Shown here: piece by piece, positions 9,132-20,907 of the stretch
How the letters are laid out: every line of letters begins with the position of its first letter
Position numbering within the stretch: position 1 is the first letter of the stretch
Source of the DNA: Bromus sterilis
Taxonomy: Eukaryota > Streptophyta > Magnoliopsida > Poales > Poaceae
Direction of reading: 5' to 3'
DNA: 64,000 nucleotides
Assembly (NCBI GenBank): GCA_950022295.1
Contig: OX465601.1
Location: 71,247,501-71,311,500 of the forward strand
The notes under the pieces: model-generated
The model's input: only the letters and a program-made list of their open reading frames with translations
Databases searched by the model: none
What the model was told of the DNA's origin: nothing
Program-made: the position numbers and the translations under genes

Positions 9132-11707
9132 CCACTTAATTAGGGCGCTAACCCCCCTGGTTAGTTGGCCCTAAGGCACTGACAGGTGGGGCCATGCTCC
9201 CCTAAACCCCTTGTCATTTTAATTAAAATGGGATTAACCCCAGAGACATTGACAGGTGGGTCCCAGTCTTCAGGTTGACTGGTTAGCCCCCCTGCGTCAT
9301 GATGACGTCATCCTGGCGCAATAAATCAATTTCTTTATTTAATAACAATTCCAAAAATTGTTTAAATCTTTGAAATTTAATAACTTTTAAACCAGATCTC
9401 CAAATTAAATAAATAATATATGAAAAATTATCAGAAAAATGCAAGGATTTCAAATATGCAAATTTCAAGCATGATAAAATAGTTTACAATGATCAAACAG
9501 TAGCAAATGTAATTTGGGCATTTTTGAATAATCATTTGGAGTTTGAATTTGGAATTCTTTTGCAAATATACTTCAATTAACATGTTGAAACATGAACATA
9601 CCCCACATCAGTACCATGCCATGCTATGTTTTTCATCTTGATTGTGCATTGCAATGTATGATTTATACTTTGTTGCCTCGGTGTCTGCTTTTTCTTGATA
9701 GATTCATCGCCGGATATAGTTTCCGACTACTCTGAATAGTGGCACCTCGTGATCGTCAACAAGGCAAGAAAACCTCATTGATCATGTCAAACCATTTCCC
9801 TCTTGTTCTCTTATGCATGATTAGGTGATTCACATGTTACCGTTCTATCGCTAAGTTGAGCCCATCCTTTGCATGACCTATCATTGCTGCCACAGTATTA
9901 AGCAAACCTCAACCTAGCAGATCCATGATTGATTGTGTTCATCATGTGGCCCTTCATCCATGTTATGCTATGCTATGCTTAGAGTGATTGCAATGAAGCT
10001 GATCCATCTAGGTGATGTATCGGGATGGTAGATAACAATGCAACTTAATGGTAATGTGTTGGTGAAGTCATCATAACAAAGGTGAACAATGAGAGGCTGT
10101 GTAGGAGTACACAGTGGGTTGTCTCATTTACACTGCCCTAGGCCCTGAGTTCTTGTGTTGTGATCCAAGACACATATTACTACCACATGTTGGGCTCATT
10201 GACCCCTCTCGACCTACTAATTCACCCCGACTATGGTCCAGGATTCGCATGGGTTAATTGTTTCTTCGATTTTATTTCATAACGTAGCACGGTTTTAGGC
10301 AAGCGCAGTACCATCCTTCGAGGTCGGCTTGTCGGACCGTCCATACATCGTCTGAGTCCTGAATGGAAACCCCGGCCGGATTCCCGATTGGGGTACATAC
10401 TCAGATAGGCGATTCCCCGGACTAGAGTTGGAGCCGTGAGGTAAGTGTCATGGTACTATCATTGCTGACACCGCTTGAAGGTGACGAGTTCTAGGCGGTA
10501 AGTGGTAGCTACATATGTGAAGAAGTACACCCCTGCAGGGTAATGATCTATTCGAATAGCCGTGTCCGCGGTTATGGACTACTTGGATACCTTTACTTGA
10601 TTATTAGACAACTCAAATGGATACTCTAAAAATCGTCAAGATAAGTGTGAGTGCTTTGGGTTGCTTCCTCGTGGGGAAGTCGAGGAAGAATCCATGGTGG
10701 TGTATTGTTGTGGTGATCAAGATTAGATGGACTCGAGTGCGCTTATCATCTCAACTCTATGTAGTCGTAGTACAGGATAGCCAAGTCAAAGCTTTCTGCA
10801 TTACAACCCCACTTGCCTTTACCTTGATACCTGAGCATGAGTAGTGTAGTTCTGATGTAAGTCTTGCTGAGTACGAATTTGTACTCACATTTGCTTAATT
10901 TATGTTTTAGAGACGAGACCAATGACCCTTATGGTGGCCTCCCCCTCAAGCTCAACGCCGACTAAGTCATGTAGTTCCAGATAGCAGCCTGGTCCCTCTG
11001 GAGGGTCGTTGTGTTTTACTTAAGGCTTCTTAAGCCATTTGTTAACCTTGTATTTACTAAGACATAATTTTCTTCCATTGTTGTTTGATGTAATGTTGGG
11101 TCACAGTCATGTGATCTCTGCTTGTAACACTACTATACCTGCTCTGTTTAGTAGATGCAATAAAACTATGAGTTTGTAGAGTTCATGTTGTGTTACCTGC
11201 TGTTATTCACTTGGCATGCATGTTGCGTGTATGTTTATATCGTGCATGTCATGTGAGGGGTTCGATAGCTTAGTTGTGATCTTGCCGGCGGTCTTTTATA
11301 CACCAAGTGGCCCTTAGATGTGCGCAGCTTGGGGCATCGCGATGCGATTGCTCGTGACTCGGTCACGTGGCACACTTTGTTGTATGATTGAGCCCGCCCG
11401 AGACCCCGACTAAGTGATCGGGCTAGAGTCTGTGTATGTAAGTGTTATGATTCAATCGATGATATGGTTGAGGCGATTTGTCTATGAGTATGGGATTTCA
11501 CCACCCATAATCATTTAGACTTGTGAGCGGACGATGAGGACCCATCTCAGTTGATCATCCGGCCTGGATGGGATGCCCCTCACGTTCGAGCTTTTCGAGA
11601 GTGTTTTGTGCTTGGCCTTGTCTGCTTAGACAATTGGGTACGGCTCTCGGCTCTTCATATGATTGAGTTGTAGCAGGAATTACATATGCATATTCCGGGT
11701 CCCGACA
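9132..11707 (+). repeat. 5'-truncated LTR of a large-LTR retrotransposon (family H)
   Basis: The sequence ends ATTCCGGGTCCCGACA, whose reverse complement starts the minus-strand copy at 62219. It holds the CCCTGCAGGG palindrome (10531-10540) and the TGAGTAC...GTACTCA hairpin (10868-10887). Both also occur in the 62219 copy and in the solo LTR 20908-25328. No LTR start is seen at 9132, and the flanks do not form a target duplication. No coding region is seen. The superfamily is uncertain. Confidence 0.6.
9303..9310. promoter_or_regulatory. TGACGTCA palindrome in H LTR
   Basis: A perfect bZIP-type TGACGTCA site just upstream of an AT-rich stretch. It could be an LTR enhancer element. The call rests on sequence only. 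Confidence 0.3.
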
Positions 11708-12121
11708 GGATTAAACGCAAGGGTGGAAATAATGAAGTAAATAAGGTGAGGTGTCAATAGTGGTGGAAATATGGACCGGGGTCCCATGATGTTCACTAGT
11801 GACGTCTCTCTCCCAAAAGACGATAAAATAGCTAAGCTAGGTAAACAAATTACAGCTGGGCAATTGACAGAATTATAAACGCATCGCAATGCTAATTATG
11901 CTGCAAAGAAAGTTAGAGGCTCAAAAGTATGGGCAGTACGCCAAGACAAGTAGACCGAAATCCAACTTCATCTACTCACTAATCATCCACCTTGAGATAT
12001 CTATCCAGAACATCTCGCTGGTATTAAGTTGCGAGCCCCACTCAAAGTGTAAACTCAAAGAAACAGACAACTGCATTAACAAACTTTGCGTAAGGTAAAC
12101 AATACTTGCAACCACGGTTAC
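11708..12121 (-). repeat. Athila-like LTR fragment F, part 1
   Basis: This is the reverse-complement counterpart of the 3' half of the A LTR (about 1050-1480), including the segment matching GGGAGAGAGACATCACTAGT. It continues across the Copia insertion at 20583. Bases 12117-12121 (GTTAC) are the left Copia target duplication. Confidence 0.75.
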
Positions 12122-13836
12122 TGTTGGATATGTGCCCTAGAGACAAATTAATAAAGATATTTGTCACATATCCGTTTTGTTCATAATACGTTTTATACTA
12201 TGCTATAACTGTATTACTTGGAAATACTAATACAGGTGTAGTATAAAACATGGTCCGTAGTTTAACTCGGGTAAACTATCTCATTGGGCAATTGATTGAT
12301 CAAGCTTTCCTGATCATGGCGACACTTAAGTCCATTGACAATGAGGTCATATCATTAGGGGAATGATGTGATGGACAGACACCCACCTAAAGTAATGCAA
12401 TGTGATCGAGTCACATAGTTCAGCGTTGCTATGACTTTGTAACGTATGTCTTAGTCCTTAGACCGTAATGATCATACGTAATCACGATCTATGAGGAGAC
12501 TTTGATTTGTATCCCACCGCCTGACTGAAATATGCTGGCTATAACGGAACACTTTGGGTATTCCGAAATAGATGGTTGATGAGTATGTTAATAGATCAAA
12601 GCGGGATTTGTCAGTCTTTGTGACAGGACAGGTACTCTGGGCCCACTCGGTGATATTGCATCAACCCCTTGCAAGGACGTGACTAGGTCACAAAGAGATG
12701 CAATGATCATGGACGAGAGAAGTTGTTTGTCATGAACGAGATGTGAACACGGTATGTGGGATACCGACGATCGAACCTCGGACAAACAAAGTACCGCAGA
12801 ACAAAGGGATTACGTCGTATCGTTAACGGTTTCCAAAAGCGATCGAAGCTCATTCGATGGAAGCGCAGGGGCTGTCAAGGATTGTAACCAGGTCCAACTG
12901 ACTAGTCATTGGTCCATGAGAAGAGTCTCGACCATGTCTGCTGTTTCCCGGACCGTTAGGGTGTTACACTTAAGGGCAATCGATGCATAGGACAGTTACG
13001 GGATCAATCGGTGAAATAGGAGAAATCACCGGAATAGTTCCGGAGGAGGACGGAATGGTTTCCGGACATTTTGAATAGTTCAAAATAAAGTTTAATTGTT
13101 TTAATAATGTTTTTATTATTTAATTATCTGAATTAAATATTTAAAACTTATTAAATAATTAAAATAATGGAAAAAAGGCTATATGGGCCTTAGAGGCCCA
13201 TTAGGGGAGGAGGGGGTTCCCCCCCTTGGGCTTGGCGCCAAGGGGTGGGGCCCAACCCCCCCTTGGCCGGCGCACCCCTCCCCCCTTGGGGGTTTAGTCC
13301 CACATGGGGGAGGGAAGAGGGATCACACCCCCCCTTGGCCTTTATATAGAGGGGTAGACCCCCCTTTTTCCATACAACAATTGATCTCCTTCTTCTTCCT
13401 TCTCCATTTCCGGAAGTGGACTCCCCTTGTTTGGAGTCTGCACCAGGATTGGAGTTCTCCACCATAAGGCAGGCCGTTGCTCTGCCGGAGTCGGGATCCG
13501 TAGCCGTCTTCTTTCCGCTGCTCGCCTGGTTCGGAGCCCGGGAGGAACATCGATTGTGCCGTACGTGTATAATCCCTTCGAGGCATTACACCTGTGGTGC
13601 TGCTTCGTCGCTGGAGGTTTACCGGGAGTCATCCTCGCCGGTGGTGGTCTTCTACACGACAGGGAGGTCGTAGTTCTGAGTCTACGCCAACCACGTTCGT
13701 AAGAACGTTTCCTTCTTTCGGTCTTCAAAGGTATGAACACCGATTCCCTCCGTTACTTTACATCGCCATAGCATAGATCTTGGGTTCGGGTACCGTAGGT
13801 GTGAAAAATTTATGTTTTCTGCCTCGTATCCCAACA
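12122..13836 (+). repeat. Copia 5' LTR
   Basis: 1,715 bp, TGTTGGATATG to ATCCCAACA. A TATATA box lies at 13343-13348, after a C/G-run-rich stretch. The LTR length and the TGTTGG...CCAACA ends fit the BARE/Angela group. Confidence 0.95.
13343..13348 (+). promoter_or_regulatory. TATA box of Copia 5' LTR
   Basis: TATATA in CCTTTATATAGAGGGG. The equivalent is at 20089-20094 in the 3' LTR. Transcription is expected to start a few tens of bases downstream. Confidence 0.6.
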
Positions 13837-13837
13837 G

Positions 13838-13850
13838 TGGTATCATGAGC
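13838..13850 (+). other. Copia primer binding site (initiator tRNA-Met type)
   Basis: TGGTATCATGAGC starts two bases after the LTR. It matches the usual TGGTATCAGAGC except for one extra T. Confidence 0.75.
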
Positions 13851-14807
13851 TAGCTATGCGTAGATGTATTGTACGGATAGAACACATCTAGGATGTGGGC
13901 ATCGAATCTTCATTCGTTACCCTCCCACGTGTACTCATTCAGCATTGCGGCAATGTTTGATGAAGCGGCCCCCGACCGACCTTACGCGTTTACGCGAGAC
14001 TGGTTCCACGCTTGACATATGGCTTGTACCATATAAAGTGGCTGGGGGGGTGTCTGTCTCTCTGCATTAGCGATGCGAAGATGTTTGCAACGGAGGGCCC
14101 CGACAGGGGTGTAATAGAGACGAATAAGAGACGGTGTTGTGGCTTGTTTTTCGCAGGATAGAAATCGGTTCTCTCTCTCGAAACCCCTAGCAGCCACGTA
14201 AAACTTGCACAAGCTAAAGTAGAAAGACGTTCTAACTTTGCTTTGCATGAAGGCGGATCATAGGTTGTATGATTTAAAGTTTTACTTCCTGTTTTATGCT
14301 AGTATACTAGATACATCGACGGTAGCACGAAACAGGACCATCTCTCACAATACCAACATTGTGTTCTCCCTTTTGATGGGCACCACCTGGAAGGTTCTCC
14401 CATATGGCTTGATGCTCCGTACATACCGGAGTTGTCCTACATATTCAACGGAGTTCGCATGAGGTTGGGTTCGGCGAGCCTGGCATATGCAGATATGGCC
14501 TTGCTGAACAGCTAACATCAAGGTTCGATTGGCAGGCTTGACGTATGTAGATGCGGGCCTGGAACACAGAAGACCGAAAGGTCGAGCACGAGTCACATGG
14601 CTGATGTGATTGGCTTAGAGGCCTACCTGGTTCGCATACTGGGCCGTACATATCGGGGGAGGTATGGGGGCTGGGATTGTGTAATCACTTAGTTAAATTG
14701 AGAGGTGTTTATCTAAGTGGGAGCTTTCTAGAATTTTAAGATTAAATTGAAACTCCACATTATGAACAAAAGTCTAAATATGTATCGTTGTGAATCCAAC
14801 CTTGTAG
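13851..14807 (+). other. Copia untranslated leader
   Basis: About 960 bp between primer site and gag ATG, with no convincing ORF. A long leader of this kind is usual in BARE-like elements and would carry packaging signals. Confidence 0.6.
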
Positions 14808-17800
14808 ATGGCAGAACCTCGCCCCTCGTTCAACTTAGGATCATTCCTAGAGAAAGATAAGCTAAAAACAGATGGGACAAACTTCACCAACTGGTTCCGC
14901 ACCCTGAGGATTCTCCTCGTTCCCCTCAAAATGGCATACGTACTAGAGGAAGCGTTAGGTGACGCACCAGCAGATGATGCCAGTCAGGATGAGAAGAATG
15001 TCTATCTCTCCAGGACTGATGATTAAAACCTTGTCCAGAGTGGCATGCTCTACTCCATGGAGGCTGAGCTGCAGAAACGCTTTGAGAGGATGGGTGCATA
15101 TGAGATTATCACCGACCTCAAGGCCGTCTTCGCACCTCAAGCCAGGGCTGAACGGTACGAGGCTTCTGAAGCCTTCTTCTCAGCAAAGATGGATGAGCAC
15201 GGCAGCGTGAGCGAGCACGTGGTCAAAATGTCTGGCTACGTTCAGCGCTTGAATGCTCTGGAATGTCAGATTCCAGATGAACTTGCGGTTGATAGGGTGT
15301 TGCAGTCGCTTCCCCCTAGCTACAAAGGCTTTGTGCTGAACTACAACATGCAGGGGATGACCAAAACCCCTTCTGAGTTGTTCGCCATGCTAAAGAGCGC
15401 TGAGGTTGAAATCAAGAAGGAGCACGCCGTCTTCATGGTCAACAAGACCACTGACTTCAAGAAGTCAAGCAGACGGGAGAAGGCCAGGAGAGGTGGCCCC
15501 AGGAGGGATGGCAAGTCAGTTGCCGCTCCTCCCAAGGCACCCAAGCCTAAACTCGGAGTGGAGTGCTTCTACTGCAAAGGTGAAGGTCACTGGAAGCGCA
15601 ACTGTCCCAAGTACCTAAAGGACAAGAAGGCTGGCAAGGTCGCCAAGAGAGACGAAGGTATATTTGATATACATATTGTTGATCTTCTCTTGACAAGCGC
15701 TGGGAACACATCCTGGATATTTGATACAGGATCTGTCGCTCATATTTCTAATTCCATTCAGGGACTAAGGAATAGGAGACGCTTGGTCAAAGATGAAGTG
15801 ACGATGCGCGTGGGGAATGGCTGCCAGATTGAAGTCTTGGCGGTCGGCACGAAGCATCTTAGTCTCCCTTCGGGATTGGTTTTAGTTCTGAATAAATGTT
15901 ACTATGTACCCGCGTTGAGTGTGAACATCGTGAGTGTTTCTTGCTTGAAGCGAGACCACTATTCTTTTAAGTCTGATACAATTGGTTGTTCGATTTATAA
16001 GGATGACATGTTTTATGTTCACGCACCGGAGTCGCATGGTTTATTCATACTTAATCTCGATGGTGACGTGAGTCACGTTAACAATATTGAGGCCAAAAGA
16101 TTGAAGAATAATGAAGATCACATGATGATGTGGCATTGCCGACTTGGTCATATTGGTGTAAAACGCATGGAGAAGCTCCATAAGGATGGACTTCTTGACT
16201 CATTGGATTTTGGATCCCTTGATACATGTGAACAATGCCTCATGGGAAAAATGACAAGGACTCTATTCAATGGTGTGATGGAGCGTGCGGATGTCTTATT
16301 GGGGATCATACAGACAGATGTATGTGGACCCATGAACGTCCCCACTCGCAATGATCTTCGTTACTTCGTGACCTTTACTGATGACTTGAGTAGATATGGG
16401 TATATTTACTTGATGAAGCACAAGTCTGAAACCTTTGAAAAGTTCAAGGAATTTCAGAATGAGGTCGAAAATCAACTCGGAAGGAAAATCAAGCACCTTC
16501 GATCGGATCGAGGTGGCGAGTATTTGAGTCACGAGTTTGGCAATCATCTGATGTCTTGTGGCATAGTACCACAACTTACGCCGGCAGGCACACCTCAGAG
16601 AAACGGTGTAGCTGAGCGACGTAATCGAACCCTATTGGATAGTGTACGATCGATGATGTCTCATACTGATTTGCCTGTGTCATTCTGGGGGTATGCATTA
16701 GAAACCGCCATTCATATTCTTAATAGGGCACCATCCAAATCCGTAAAGACAACACCATTTGAAGAATGGCATGGCACTAAACCTGAGTTGTCTCACCTGA
16801 AGATTTGGGGTTGTGAGGCTTATGTTAGGAAACTACAGCCTGACAAACTTGAATCCAAGGCGGATAAGTGCATCTTTGTGGGCTATCCCAAGGAAACTTG
16901 TGGGTACACCTTCTACAACAAGTCTGACAGCAAAACGTTTGTTGCCAAGACGGGACACTTTCTTGAGAAGGATTTTCTCGCGAAAGAGTTGAGTGGGAGG
17001 AAAATAGACCTCGATGAAGTAACTGACCAATCACTCCAATTGGATGAAATGGCTACGGAATATTTTCTGGAACCATCTTCCACAGTGGGAGTTGAAGAGA
17101 ATGGCCAGAACGACATTCATAACAATCATGACATTCATGATGATCATGATGAGAATGAAGAGGAACCTTTTATGCCCCGTAGGTCATCAAGAGTCCGTCA
17201 ACCTACTGAGTTTTACGGACAGCTTGTGAATGCAATCTCGGCTGTTGAGTCGGATGAACCTACGAGTTACAAAGAAGCAATGGAGGGACCCGAGTCCGAG
17301 AAATGGCTTGAAGCCATGAAATCCGAAATAGACTCCATGTACACCAACAAAGTATGGACTTTGGTGGATATTCCCGAGGACCGCAAGGCCGTCGAGAATA
17401 AATGGATTTTCAAGAAAAAGACTGACGCAGACGGAAACGTATCTGTCTACAAAGCTCGACTTGTCGCGAAGGGTTTCCGACAAATTCAAGGAGTTGACTA
17501 CGAGGAGACATTCTCTCCTGTAGCGATGATAAAGTCTATTCGGATCCTACTAGCAATAGCTGCATATCATGATTACAAGATATGGCAGATGGATGTGAAA
17601 CTGCATTCCTAAATGGCAACATTGAGGAAGAGTTGTATATGATGCAACCAGAGGGGTTTGTCGATCCAAGGAATGCTAGTAAGGTTTGCAAGCTTCAACG
17701 GTCCATCTATGGGTTGAAGCAAGCATCTCGGAGCTGGAATCTTCGATTTGATGAGGTCATTAAAGCTTTTGGATTTGTCCAAAACGTCGAAGAGTTCTGC

Positions 17801-18838
17801 GTCTATAAGAAACTGAGTGGGAGCTCTGTAGCATTCCTTGTGTTATATGTGGATGACATATTACTAATAGGGAACGATAAGAAGTTCTTAGAGGAAGTGA
17901 AGGAATATCTGAATGGACATTTTTCCATGAAGGACCTAGGTGAAGCTGCGTACATACTGGGGATTAAGATCTATAGAGATAGACCTAATCGGAGGTTGGC
18001 CTTGAGTCAGAATACTTATATTGACAAGATTTTGAAAAGGTTCAAAATGGATGACTCCAAGAGAGGTCTCTTGCCAGTCATAAAAGGTGTCAAATTAAGC
18101 GTGACTCAATGCCCGACCACAGCTAAAGAGAAAGAGGAGATGTCCTCAAAGCCCTATGCCTCAGCCATAGGTTCTCTCATGTATGCTATGTTATGTACCA
18201 GACCGGATTTAGCGCTGGCCATTAGTATGACTAATCGCTACCAGAGTAATCCGGGAATGGCCCATTGGACAGCAGTGAAGAACATCCTTAAGTACTTGAG
18301 AAGAACCAAGGATCTCTTTCTTGTTTATGGAGGAGTTGATGAGGAGCTCACCGTAAAGGGTTACGTTGACGCAAGCCTCGGCTCAGACCTAGATGACTCG
18401 AAGTCCCAGACGGGATATGTTTTCATGTTGAACGGAGGCGCGATTAGCTGGAGGAGCGGCAAACAGTCAGTCGTCGCTCAATCTTCAATGGAGTCAGAGT
18501 ATATTGCCGCTTGCGAAGCGTCAAATGAGGCGCTGTGGCTGAAGAAGTTCGTGATCAAGCTTGGCGTCTTTCCCAGTTGCACTGACCCCGTGGGAATCTT
18601 CTGCGACAACACGGGTGCCATTGCTAACGCGAAGGAGCCAAGAACTCACTCTACAGCCATGCACATCCTCCGAAAGTTCCATGTGACGCGAGACTACGTC
18701 AGGGATGGACACACTAGGATTCACAAGATACATACGGATCTGAACGCAGCAGACCCGATGACTAAACCTCTTCCACAGGGCAAGTTTGAAGAACACCGAG
18801 AGACCATTGGTGTTAGATACATACCTGATGTAAACTAG
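14808..18838 (+). pseudogene. Copia gag-pol polyprotein, broken by a stop and a frameshift
   Basis: ATG at 14808 (MAEPRPSFNLGSFLEKDKLK). Gag has a CCHC knuckle CFYCKGEGHWKRNC at 15564-15605. The protease active site WIFDTGS lies near 15717. The GAG-pre-integrase motif WHCRLGH and zinc-binding CEQC lie near 16130-16240. The integrase acidic residues are D near 16317 (QTDVCGP), D near 16380 (TFTDDLSR) and E near 16613 (GVAERRNR). RT has KARLVAKGFRQ near 17450 and YVDD near 17847. RNase H has GYVDASLGSD near 18361, SSMESEY and CDNTGAIANA. The frame ends at 18838, just before the PPT. Two breaks are visible: an in-frame TAA at 15024-15026 early in gag, and a one-base deletion in an A-run near 17600 inside RT. 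All catalytic motifs look conserved. Confidence 0.93.
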
Positions 18839-18856
18839 TGTAATTTCTACTCTAGT

Positions 18857-18869
18857 GCAAGTGGGAGAC
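18857..18869 (+). other. Copia polypurine tract
   Basis: GCAAGTGGGAGAC immediately precedes the 3' LTR. This is the usual PPT form in BARE-like Copia elements. Confidence 0.8.
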
Positions 18870-20582
18870 TGTTGGATATGTGCCCTAGAGACAAATTAAT
18901 AAAGATATTTGTCACATATCCGTTTTGTTCATAATACGTTTTATACTGTGCTATAACTGTATTACTTGGAAATACTAATACAGGTGTAGTATAAAACATG
19001 GTCCGTAGTTTAACTCGGGTAAACTATCTCATTGGGCAATTGATTGATCAAGCTTTCCTAATCATGGCGACACTTAAGTCCATTGACAATGAGGTCATAT
19101 CATTAGGGGAATGATGTGATGGACAGACACCCACCTAAAGTAATGCAATGTGATCGAGTCACATAGTTCAGCGTTGCTATGACTTTGTAACGTATGTCTT
19201 AGTCCTTAGACCGTAATGATCATACGTAATCACGATCTATGAGGAGACTTTGATTTGTATCCCACCGCCTGACTGAAATATGCTGGCTATAACGGAACAC
19301 TTTGGGTATTCCGAAATAGATGGTTGATGAGTATGTTAATAGATCAAAGCGGGATTTGTCAGTCTTTGTGACAGGACAGGTACTCTGGGCCCACTCGGTG
19401 ATATTGCATCAACCCCTTGCAAGGACGTGACTAGGTCACAAAGAGATGCAATGATCATGGATGAGAGAAGTTGTTTGTCATGAACGAGATGTGAACACGG
19501 TATGTGGGATACCGACGATCGAACCTCGGACAAACAAAGTACCGCAGAACAAAGGGATTACGTCGTATCGTTAACGGTTTCCAAAAGCGATCGAAGCTCA
19601 TTCGATGGAAGCGCAGGGGCTGTCAAGGATTGTAACCAGGTCCAACTGACTAGTCATTGGTCCATGAGAAGAGTCTCGACCATGTCTGCTGTTTCCCGGA
19701 CCGTTAGGGTGTTACACTTAAGGGCAATCGATGCATAGGACAGTTACGGGATCAATCGGTGAAATAGGAGAAATCACCGGAATAGGTCCGGAGGAGGACG
19801 GAATGGTTTCCGGACATTTTGAATAGTTCAAAATAAAGTTTAATTGTTTTAATAATGTTTTTATTATTTAATTATCTGAATTAAATATTTAAAACTTATT
19901 AAATAATTAAAATAATGGAAAAAGGCTATATGGGCCTTAGAGGCCCATTAGGGAAGGAGGGGGTTCCCCCCCTTGGGCTTGGCGCCAAGGGGTGGGGCCC
20001 AACCCCCCTTGGCCGGCGCACCCCTCCCCCCTTGGGGGTTTAGTCCCACATGGGGGAGGGAAGAGGGATCACACCCCCCCTTGGCCTTTATATAGAGGGG
20101 TAGACCCCCCTTTTTCCATACAACAATTGATCTCCTTCTTCTTCCTTCTCCATTTCCGGAAGTGGACTCCCCTTGTTTGGAGTCTGCACCAGGATTGGAG
20201 TTCTCCACCATAAGGCAGGCCGTCGCTCTGCCGGAGTCGGGATCCGTAGCCGTCTTCTTTCCGCTGCTCGCCTGGTTCGGAGCCCGGGAGGAACATCGAT
20301 TGTGCCGTACGTGTATAATCCCTTCGAGGCATTACACCTGTGGTGCTGCTTCGTCGCTGGAGGTTTACTGGGAGTCATCCTCGCCGGTGGTGGTCTTCTA
20401 CACGACAGGGAGGTCGTAGTTCTGAGTCTACGCCAACCACGTTCGTAAGAACGTTTCCTTCTTTCGGTCTTCAAAGGTATGAACACCGATTCCCTCCGTT
20501 ACTTTACATCGCCATAGCATAGATCTTGGGTTCGGGTACCGTAGGTGTGAAAAATTTGTGTTTTCTGCCTCGTATCCCAACA
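18870..20582 (+). repeat. Copia 3' LTR
   Basis: 1,713 bp, nearly identical to 12122-13836. The differences I could see are A/G after TTTATACT, G/A in TTTCCTRATC, C/T in ATGGAYGAG, T/G in AATAGKTCC, G/A in TTAGGGRAGG, T/C in CCGTYGC, C/T in TTTACYGGG and A/G in AATTTRTG, plus one-base changes in an A-run and a C-run. Confidence 0.95.
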
Positions 20583-20711
20583 GTTACAAGCACCATTGTT
20601 TTAACCCTGGTGGCAACAACAAATCCCCTAGTCTCATGTTTCTGTCTACTACTATCAGGGGGCATGAACCCACAATAAAGCATAACGCTCCTTCTTGGAG
20701 TTACTATCTAC
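20583..20711 (-). repeat. F LTR, part 2
   Basis: Continuation of the F LTR after the Copia element. It starts with the duplicated GTTAC and ends with CTATCTAC (20704-20711), the left target duplication of the hAT-like insertion. Confidence 0.75.
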
Positions 20712-20907
20712 CAATGTTCAAGATATCGCTTCTCATTAACTTATTTGTCGACCCAAGAAAAGAGATAAATCGTCTTATCAGCCGATTTATCGGTTATATC
20801 GATCGACCATTTATCGGCAAGATTTTTCTTAAAACTTAGATTTTCCTAAGAGAATAGAATCGAGAGAGGGACAGGAGGAATCAACCGTGAAGGAAGGGAT
20901 GGTGGGG

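Larger units (their letters stand above)
12122..20582 (+). mobile_element. Full-length Copia retrotransposon, BARE/Angela-like
   Basis: The 8,461 bp element has two near-identical LTRs, a tRNA-Met-type primer site, one gag-pol region in Copia order (gag, protease, integrase, RT, RNase H) and a PPT. Its 5 bp target duplication GTTAC is perfect (12117-12121 and 20583-20587). By hand count the LTRs differ by about 8 substitutions and 2 indels in 1.7 kb, so the insertion is recent. It split the F LTR, whose sequence resumes at 20583. The coding region has an in-frame stop and a frameshift, so this copy should not be autonomous. Confidence 0.95.

Noticed and set aside
9126..9140. Possible target duplication at the left end of H
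   Set aside because: The left flank (TCGCG) does not match the right flank (GGATT), and no TG start is present, so the end is a truncation.
13183..13740. ORFs of 60-130 aa on both strands in the Copia LTRs (repeated at 19948-20522)
   Set aside because: They lie inside the LTR and repeat identically in both LTRs. They are GC/C-run driven and have no protein motif.
17582..17603. Apparent new start MADGCE for the second Copia ORF
   Set aside because: It is a product of the frameshift inside RT, not a real start.
20700..20720. Mutator-type 9-11 bp target duplication at the 20712 element
   Set aside because: Longer alignments need mismatches. The 8 bp CTATCTAC repeat is exact and gives matching CA-start TIRs, which fits hAT better.
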